This document shows positions 1 to 5,029 of a stretch of DNA of 5,029 bases, piece by piece (positions within the stretch are counted from its first letter, which is position 1; every line of letters begins with the position of its first letter). The translations under genes were made by a program, and so were the position numbers. The notes beneath the pieces were generated by a model, which saw only the letters and a list, made by a program, of their open reading frames with translations, was not told the DNA's origin and made no database searches. This DNA is from Elusimicrobiota bacterium (GTDB taxonomy: Bacteria > CAYTYR01 > UBA6262 > DAOVJB01). Location: positions 1 to 5,029 of the forward strand of contig DAOVJB010000108.1 in the NCBI GenBank assembly GCA_030673425.1. The letters are read 5' to 3'.

Positions 1-1402
1 TAAGATAGCAATATCTGCCATTACAATCCACACTTATTGCTAAAGCCTTTTTAGTACCTTTAATTTTAACTACAGCTGCATCTGAACCTGCTCCTACTAT
101 AACTGCATCCTTATCTATAGCAGTAAAGTTTTTATATGCTGATTGTTTACTGGCAATAGTGGGAGAATCAAGCAATTGCAATAATACTTTATTAAAGTCT
201 TCAGGCTCTTGTATTGATTCTATATCCAGTTCTTGTGTTTCTTTTAAGTAAGAAGGTTCTTTTATTTCTCTATTATAAAGAGGTGCTTTTTCCGTAAGAG
301 CCTCCGGCGGAATTTCGCAAACCACTATCCCGTTCTCTTTAACTCTCATTATTTTATCATCTGTAACCTTTCCGATTTTTACTGCATTGATATTCCATTT
401 TTTCAATATATCTAATGCTTCTTTTTCGTTTCCATCTTTTAATATAGCAAGCATTCTTTCCTGAGATTCAGACAGAAGTATTTCATAAGGAGTCATTCCT
501 TTTTCTCTCTGAGGAACCAAACTAACATCTATTTCAATACCTGTCTGACTTCTTGATGCTGTTTCGCAGGATGAACAGGTCAATCCAGCAGCTCCCATAT
601 CCTGCATTCCTACAATAAGTCCTTTTTCTATCAGTTCAAGGCATACCTCTCTCAAACGTTTTCCAAGTTCTGCATCACCTATAGCAACGCTGCTTGTGTC
701 AGAGCTTGATTCCTCAGTAATCTCTTTAGAGGCAAAACTGGCTCCGCCTACCCCATCTCTGCCTGTGTCTCCTCCTATGTAATATATGGGATTTCCTATT
801 CCTGATGCAGCACCTTTTACAATATCTTTATGTTTTACAATACCTGCAACAAAAGCATTAACTAAAGGATTGCCTTCATAGCTTTCATCGAAATAAGTCT
901 CTCCTCCAACTGCATTAATTTCTGCTGTATTAGCATAATGAGCTAATCCTTTTATGACTTCTTTAAACAAAAACTTAACTTTTTCGTTATCGAGGTTTCC
1001 AAATCTAAGCGAAGCTAAACCGGCAATAGGTCTTGCTCCTATTGTAAATATATCCCTTAAACATCCACCTATGCCTGTAGCAGAGGCCTCAAATGGCTCT
1101 ACTGCTGAAGGATGATTATGTGATTCTATCTTAAAGGCAACCCCTAAACCGTCGCCTATATCAACAACTCCGGAATTTTCCTCACCTGCACCAACTAATA
1201 CTTGTTTGCCTTTTGTTGGAAACAATTTGAATAATTTGCGGGAATTTTTGTAACTGCAATGTTCCGACCACATAGCTGAAAAAACCCCTAATTCTGTGAA
1301 ATTCGGGTCTCTGCCCAGGAGTTCTTTAATCTGTTCAAACTCTTGCTCAGTAAGTCCTAAATTTTTTGCTGCTTCCACATCAATTTTAATTGTACTTTCC
1401 AT
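1..1402 (-). CDS. purL: Phosphoribosylformylglycinamidine synthase subunit PurL, small type (3' end outside window)
   Basis: PurL performs the fourth step of purine synthesis: formylglycinamide ribonucleotide plus ATP and ammonia gives formylglycinamidine ribonucleotide. The frame runs from ATG 1402-1400 with 467 codons and no stop to the window edge; the small-PurL family has about 740 residues, so roughly a third is missing. The protein closely follows B. subtilis PurL as I remember it: FSAMWSEHCSYKNSR at 41-55 (catalytic-region His48), KIESHNHPSAVEPFE at 91-105, GGCLRDIFTIGARP at 112-125, YEGNPLVNAF at 175-184, QDMGAAGLT at 267-275, LSESQERM at 310-317, SPTIASK at 413-419, GSDAAVVKIKGT at 439-450 and a final VDCNGRYCYL. 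The short N-terminus starting near the first AIR-synthase-type unit shows the small form, which works with separate PurQ (glutaminase) and PurS; neither is in the window. A good Shine-Dalgarno site supports the start. It lies 25 bases after guaA and is probably co-transcribed. Confidence 0.96.
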   Translation of the reverse strand, partial: MESTIKIDVEAAKNLGLTEQEFEQIKELLGRDPNFTELGVFSAMWSEHCSYKNSRKLFKLFPTKGKQVLVGAGEENSGVVDIGDGLGVAFKIESHNHPSAVEPFEASATGIGGCLRDIFTIGARPIAGLASLRFGNLDNEKVKFLFKEVIKGLAHYANTAEINAVGGETYFDESYEGNPLVNAFVAGIVKHKDIVKGAASGIGNPIYYIGGDTGRDGVGGASFASKEITEESSSDTSSVAIGDAELGKRLREVCLELIEKGLIVGMQDMGAAGLTCSSCETASRSQTGIEIDVSLVPQREKGMTPYEILLSESQERMLAILKDGNEKEALDILKKWNINAVKIGKVTDDKIMRVKENGIVVCEIPPEALTEKAPLYNREIKEPSYLKETQELDIESIQEPEDFNKVLLQLLDSPTIASKQSAYKNFTAIDKDAVIVGAGSDAAVVKIKGTKKALAISVDCNGRYCYL

Positions 1403-1410
1403 TATGTGCT

Positions 1411-1415
1411 CTCCT
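1411..1415 (-). promoter_or_regulatory. Ribosome binding site of purL
   Basis: The minus strand reads AGGAG, preceded by a run of A, with eight bases before ATG at 1402. It lies in the 25-base guaA-purL gap (1403-1427), where no terminator hairpin is seen, and it fixes the purL start. Confidence 0.85.
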
Positions 1416-1427
1416 TTTTTTAGTTTT

Positions 1428-3005
1428 TTATTCCCATTCTATGGTGCTTGGAGGCTTTGAGGAAATATCATATACAACGCGGTTTATCCCTTTTACCTCG
1501 TTTATTATGCGGTTAGACACCATCTCAAGTAAATTATGTGGAAGTTTTGCCCAGTGTGCTGTCATAGCATCTTCACTCGTAACCGCCCTTATGGCTACCA
1601 CATTTTCATATGTCCGCTGGTCTCCCATGACTCCCACTGTCTTTACAGGCAAAAGCACACAGAATGCCTGCCATAGCTTACGGTATAGTTTGAAGCGTTT
1701 TATCTCATCTATCAGGATCCAGTCTGCTTCTCGTAATATGTCAAGTTTTTCTTTTGTTATCTCGCCGATGACTCTTACCGCAAGTCCCGGACCGGGGAAC
1801 GGATGACGCCAGACCAGTTCATCACTAAGCCCGACTTCTTTTCCGACAAGTCTTACTTCATCCTTAAATAAATCCCTTAAAGGTTCTATCAACTCAAATT
1901 TGAGATTCTTGGGCAGTCCGCCTACGTTATGATGTGTTTTGATCGTTGCAGACGGGCCTCCCGTAGGAGAAACACTCTCAATCACATCAGGGTATAACGT
2001 ACCCTGAGCAAGAAACTTTATTCTGCCCCGTATAGACCCCTTTGGGGTTCTACGGGGTAAACCTAATTTTTTGGCCTCTTTCTGGAATATATCTATAAAC
2101 AATTTTCCTATTATTTTGCGTTTTCTCTCAGGGTCTTTTACGCCCCTTAAGCCTTTTAAGAAAACCTTTTTGGCATTTACAACTTTCAGGTTAAGGTGAT
2201 ACATATTCTTAAATCTTTTTTCAACAAGTGTTACTTCATCTTTTCTCAACAGGCCGTTATCTATAAAAACAGCAATGAGGTTTTTACCGATGGCTTTATG
2301 AAGCAGTATAGACATAACAGAAGAATCTACTCCACCGCTTAAGGCACATAAGACCTTCTCATCACCTATTTTTTCCCGTAATTCCCTTATCGACTCCTTA
2401 ACAAATGATTTAACGCTCCATGTTATCCTGCATCCTGCAATATCAACAACAAAGTTCTTTATAATCTTCTTTCCCTTTGGTGTATGGACTACCTCAGGGT
2501 GAAACTGCACCCCATATAATTTCCTTTTGGTATCTTTCATTGCAGCAACAGGAGAATTGTCAGTTGCTCCTATTACCTTAAAACCTCTGGGTAATAAAGC
2601 AATCTTGTCACCGTGACTCATCCAGATTTTTTCTTTCTTAGTCAGATCCTTAAAGAGTCCTTTTGTTGAGGTAACCTTAAGAATTGCTTTTCCGTATTCT
2701 CTTGCTTTTGCCTTGGCAACCTTCCCACCCAGGAACTTTGTCATAAGCTGTGCTCCATAGCAGATGCCAAGAACAGGAATCCCAATATTAAATATGGCTT
2801 TGTCACATACGGGACTCTTTCTGGAAAGAACGCTTGCAGGACCACCTGATATAATAATAGCCTTAGGGGACCGCGCAAGGAGATCCCTTGCAGTAATATT
2901 ATACGGAACTATCTCAGAATAGACACCACATTCTCTCACTCTGCGTGCAATAAGGTGCGTATATTGAGAACCGAAATCTAAAATTGCTATAGAGTCTTTA
3001 CACAT
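1428..3005 (-). CDS. guaA: GMP synthase (glutamine-hydrolysing)
   Basis: GuaA converts XMP to GMP using ATP and glutamine, the last step of guanine nucleotide synthesis, as a soluble cytoplasmic dimer. All 525 residues are present. Residues 1 to about 190 are a class I glutamine amidotransferase with triad Cys82 (GICYGAQ), His169 and Glu171 (QFHPEV). The ATP-pyrophosphatase domain follows, with P-loop SGGVDSS at 223-229, RKIIG near 296 and HHNVGGLP at 358-365. The C-terminal dimerisation domain shows RHPFPGPGL at 400-408, VGVMGD near 457 and the family ending KPPSTIEWE. The ATG at 3005 is chosen because the glutaminase fold begins at once ([10 protein letters not shown]) and an AGGA site precedes it. 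Oddity: residues about 315-328 ([14 protein letters not shown]) lie between the KKL and FLAQGT regions, where E. coli and B. subtilis (from memory) have 12 fewer residues; this stretch is encoded by the palindrome at 2026-2057. Catalytic motifs are intact, so the protein is probably active. Confidence 0.97.
   Translation of the reverse strand: MCKDSIAILDFGSQYTHLIARRVRECGVYSEIVPYNITARDLLARSPKAIIISGGPASVLSRKSPVCDKAIFNIGIPVLGICYGAQLMTKFLGGKVAKAKAREYGKAILKVTSTKGLFKDLTKKEKIWMSHGDKIALLPRGFKVIGATDNSPVAAMKDTKRKLYGVQFHPEVVHTPKGKKIIKNFVVDIAGCRITWSVKSFVKESIRELREKIGDEKVLCALSGGVDSSVMSILLHKAIGKNLIAVFIDNGLLRKDEVTLVEKRFKNMYHLNLKVVNAKKVFLKGLRGVKDPERKRKIIGKLFIDIFQKEAKKLGLPRRTPKGSIRGRIKFLAQGTLYPDVIESVSPTGGPSATIKTHHNVGGLPKNLKFELIEPLRDLFKDEVRLVGKEVGLSDELVWRHPFPGPGLAVRVIGEITKEKLDILREADWILIDEIKRFKLYRKLWQAFCVLLPVKTVGVMGDQRTYENVVAIRAVTSEDAMTAHWAKLPHNLLEMVSNRIINEVKGINRVVYDISSKPPSTIEWE
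2026..2057. repeat. GC-rich imperfect palindrome embedded in guaA coding sequence
   Basis: On the plus strand the outer arms are CCCCGTA (2026-2032) and TACGGGG (2051-2057). The inner arms are ACCCC (2036-2040) and GGGGT (2044-2048) around a TTT loop (2041-2043). The bases between the stems are TAG on one side and TC on the other, so one arm is one base longer. The element encodes GuaA residues 317-327, within a segment about 12 residues longer than in remembered E. coli and B. subtilis GuaA. The C and G runs stand out from the AT-rich surroundings. I infer a small inserted palindromic element kept in frame. Only one copy is visible here, so membership of a genomic repeat family is untested. 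It could instead be a lineage-specific loop with chance symmetry. Confidence 0.7.
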
Positions 3006-5029
3006 TCTTTATTCCTATTGAGTTGTTTGTAGTAATCTTGAAGGGACTTTGGTAAGGTTTTGGTTTTCCTTACGGATTCGATACCTTCAATACTGGCCTC
3101 AGCAGCAGTTAATGAGGTAATATAAGAAATCTTATGCTGTATTGCCTTTATGCGGATATAGCTATCATCGTACTTACTGCTGTGTCCTATAGGTGTATTA
3201 ATGATAAGATTGATCTCTTTGTTCTTAATCGCATCAGCAATATTAGGCCTTCCCTCATGCAGTTTCTTTATAAAGATATTTTCTATACCATTTTCCTTTA
3301 AGAAAGAACTTGTACCTTCTGTAGCATAGATATTAAAACCTAATTTTTTAATCCTCTCTGCTATTGGAACTAAAGATTCTTTATCCTTGTCAGCAACCGT
3401 TAAGAGAATATTTCCTTCCAAGGGTAGTTTTGTTCCAGCTGCTTCTTCGGCCTTGTAAAAAGCAAGACCAAATGTATCTGCAATTCCCATCACCTCTCCT
3501 GTAGCCTTCATTTCAGGACCCAGTAATGGATCTACTTCAGGAAACATATTGAAAGGAAAAACAGCTTCTTTGACAGCAACATATGGTAGTTTATGTTTTT
3601 TCTTAAGTTCCGGGAAATCCGCAAGTTTTTTACCAAGTATCACTTTTGTAGCTATAGTTGGTATCGGAATTCCTGTAATCTTGGATACCAGAGGAACTGT
3701 TCGTGAAGCCCTTGGATTAGCCTCAAGTATGTAAACCTTATCATCGCATATAGCATACTGAATATTCATTAAGCCTACAACCTTTAACTCCTTACCAATA
3801 GCTGCAGTGTATTTTTCTATTGTCTTGAGATGATCTTCTTTTATTGTTCTTGTGGGAATAGCACATGCAGAATCTCCTGAATGGACACCTGCCAGTTCTA
3901 TATGTTCCATTACAGAAGCAACAAATGTGTCCTCACCATCACAAAGTGCATCCACTTCAGTCTCAATTGCTCGTTCTAAGAATCTATCGATAAGCATAGG
4001 ATGTTCAGGGCTTACCTGGATTGCTTGGCGAGCATAATTTACCAACGTTGTCTCATCATATACAATCTGCATACCCCGGCCGCCTAATACATAAGATGGG
4101 CGTACCATAAGAGGATACCCTATTTTCTTAGCAATCTTAATCGTTTCATCCAGTGAGCGTGCCGTGCCACTTTCAGGCTGTGGAATTCCAAGAACAATCA
4201 TTTTTTCACGGAAAAGTTCTCTGTCTTCAGCAAAGTCTATACTTTCAGGTGATGTTCCGAGAATGTTAACTCCGTTCTCCTTTAATTCATTGGCTATATT
4301 AAGCGGTGTCTGTCCGCCGAACTGTACAATGACGCCTTCGGGTTTTTCTTTCTCATATATGGCAAGAACATCTTCAACCGTAAGAGGTTCAAAGTAGAGT
4401 TTGTCTGAAGTATCATAATCCGTAGATACTGTTTCAGGATTACAGTTAACCATGATTGATTCATAACCCTCATCACGCAGAGCAAAAGCTGCGTGAACAC
4501 AGGTATAATCGAATTCAATTCCTTGTCCGATTCTATTCGGTCCCCCTCCTAAAATCATAACCTTTTTATTAGGAGATACCTCTACCTTATCCGGAGCATT
4601 ATAGGTGGAATAATAATAGGCGGCATTTTCAACACCGCTTACAGGAACCGGTTCATATGCCACTTTTTTGCCGATTTTAAGTCTTTTATTTCTAACTTCT
4701 GTCTCTTTTAGGTTAAAAAGACCGGCTAAGTATCTGTCAGAAAAACCCCACTCTTTTGCCTTACTGAATTTTTCATCCGGAAGATTTTTCCATGTGTATT
4801 TCAATAATTCCTCTTCAAATTCTACAAGTTCTTTCATTTCGTTTAGGAACCAACGTCCAATATAAGTTAATTGATACAGTTCCTCTATAGTAACTCCCTT
4901 GCGCAAGGCTTCATATATAAGGAATACGCGTTCACTGGAAGGCTGGGCTAATCTTGATTTTAATTGTTCCAACGAAAGTGTTTTGAAATTTTTAGCTCCG
5001 CCCAGTCCGTATCTTTTTATTTCTAAAGA
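2987..5029 (-). CDS. carB: Carbamoyl-phosphate synthase large subunit, C-terminal two thirds (5' end outside window)
   Basis: CarB makes carbamoyl phosphate from bicarbonate, two ATP and ammonia supplied by the glutaminase subunit CarA, feeding pyrimidine and arginine synthesis in the cytoplasm. The frame is open to the window edge, giving 680 residues; the family has about 1070, so roughly 390 N-terminal residues (first ATP-grasp unit) are missing. The TTG at 4972-4970 is internal, since homology continues upstream of it. In window numbering, residues 1 to about 150 are the oligomerisation domain ([20 protein letters not shown]). The second, carbamate-phosphorylating ATP-grasp unit follows: [16 protein letters not shown] near 160-175, GGQTPLN near 238, [11 protein letters not shown] near 310, HSGDSA near 383, [11 protein letters not shown] near 436. 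An MGS-like allosteric domain begins near 535. It keeps the counterparts of E. coli Lys954, Thr974, Thr977, Lys993, Asn1015 and Thr1016 (here 550, 570, 573, 589, 611, 612), so UMP/IMP control is plausible. The TAG stop overlaps the guaA start. I see no frameshift. Confidence 0.97.
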   Translation of the reverse strand, partial: SLEIKRYGLGGAKNFKTLSLEQLKSRLAQPSSERVFLIYEALRKGVTIEELYQLTYIGRWFLNEMKELVEFEEELLKYTWKNLPDEKFSKAKEWGFSDRYLAGLFNLKETEVRNKRLKIGKKVAYEPVPVSGVENAAYYYSTYNAPDKVEVSPNKKVMILGGGPNRIGQGIEFDYTCVHAAFALRDEGYESIMVNCNPETVSTDYDTSDKLYFEPLTVEDVLAIYEKEKPEGVIVQFGGQTPLNIANELKENGVNILGTSPESIDFAEDRELFREKMIVLGIPQPESGTARSLDETIKIAKKIGYPLMVRPSYVLGGRGMQIVYDETTLVNYARQAIQVSPEHPMLIDRFLERAIETEVDALCDGEDTFVASVMEHIELAGVHSGDSACAIPTRTIKEDHLKTIEKYTAAIGKELKVVGLMNIQYAICDDKVYILEANPRASRTVPLVSKITGIPIPTIATKVILGKKLADFPELKKKHKLPYVAVKEAVFPFNMFPEVDPLLGPEMKATGEVMGIADTFGLAFYKAEEAAGTKLPLEGNILLTVADKDKESLVPIAERIKKLGFNIYATEGTSSFLKENGIENIFIKKLHEGRPNIADAIKNKEINLIINTPIGHSSKYDDSYIRIKAIQHKISYITSLTAAEASIEGIESVRKTKTLPKSLQDYYKQLNRNKECVKTL
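3013..3016 (-). promoter_or_regulatory. Ribosome binding site of guaA, inside the carB 3' end
   Basis: The minus strand reads AGGA, seven bases before ATG at 3005. It is a modest match and lies within the last codons of carB, ahead of the 19-base overlap (2987-3005). This layout suggests that guaA translation is coupled to ribosomes finishing carB. Confidence 0.6.

Noticed and set aside
1403-1427. Possible terminator or promoter between guaA and purL
   Set aside because: The gap is only 25 bases and holds an A-rich run plus the purL ribosome site; there is no hairpin and no room for a full promoter.
1390-1806. Plus-strand 138-codon open frame with a hydrophobic N-terminus resembling a signal peptide
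   Set aside because: It lies almost wholly antisense to the conserved C-terminal codons of guaA, and its start overlaps the purL start region. The hydrophobic look comes from the complementary sequence.
1987-2007. Inverted repeat TCAGGGT/ACCCTGA with a 7-base loop close to the guaA palindrome
   Set aside because: It encodes the universally conserved AQGTLYPD stretch of GuaA, so the symmetry is explained by protein constraint and is probably chance.
2875-2891. Short hairpin GCAAGG/CCTTGC
   Set aside because: Six-base arms within normal guaA glutaminase-domain codons, with no extra residues; likely chance.
4294-4518. Minus-strand 74-codon frame
   Set aside because: It is out of frame within the strongly conserved second ATP-grasp unit of carB and has no recognisable features.
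3549-4865. Several plus-strand frames of 61 to 77 codons
   Set aside because: All are antisense to conserved carB codons, with no ribosome site or family resemblance seen.
4897-4908. Perfect 12-base palindrome CCTTGCGCAAGG
   Set aside because: It falls on ordinary carB codons (ALRKG) at a position that aligns without any insertion.
4970-4972. TTG as a possible start of a 661-residue CarB fragment
   Set aside because: The same frame is open to the window edge and the residues upstream ([14 protein letters not shown]) fit CarB, so this is an internal leucine codon.

Overview
This window is a bacterial chromosomal segment with three tightly packed genes, all on the minus strand. In transcription order they are carB (5' part cut off by the right edge), guaA (complete) and purL (3' part cut off by the left edge). 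carB and guaA overlap by 19 bases and guaA and purL are 25 bases apart, so they look like one operon. No RNA gene, CRISPR array, insertion sequence or promoter is visible, and there is no gene-free stretch longer than the 25-base gap.

Layout: 5029-2987 encodes the last 680 residues of the carbamoyl-phosphate synthase large subunit (oligomerisation domain, second ATP-grasp unit, MGS-like allosteric domain). 3005-1428 encodes a full 525-residue glutamine-hydrolysing GMP synthase. 1402-1 encodes the first 467 residues of a small-type (Bacillus-like) PurL, open to the window edge.

The genes link three nitrogen-demanding steps of nucleotide synthesis. CarB makes carbamoyl phosphate (for pyrimidines and arginine), PurL makes formylglycinamidine ribonucleotide, and GuaA makes GMP. 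GuaA carries its own glutaminase. CarB and a small PurL need ammonia from separate partners (CarA; PurQ with PurS), which should lie elsewhere, perhaps just outside the window.

The most interesting item is a GC-rich imperfect palindrome at 2026-2057 inside guaA. It coincides with an in-frame insertion of about 12 residues that is absent from the E. coli and B. subtilis GuaA sequences as I remember them. It looks like a small palindromic element that has become part of a protein, comparable in principle to the Rickettsia palindromic elements.

The organism is a bacterium of fairly low GC (sampled lines about 33-50%). PurL resembles the Bacillus form, but the operon and the palindrome are not typical of Bacillus. 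An uncultured lineage such as Omnitrophota is a guess from memory of similar palindromes, not something the sequence proves.
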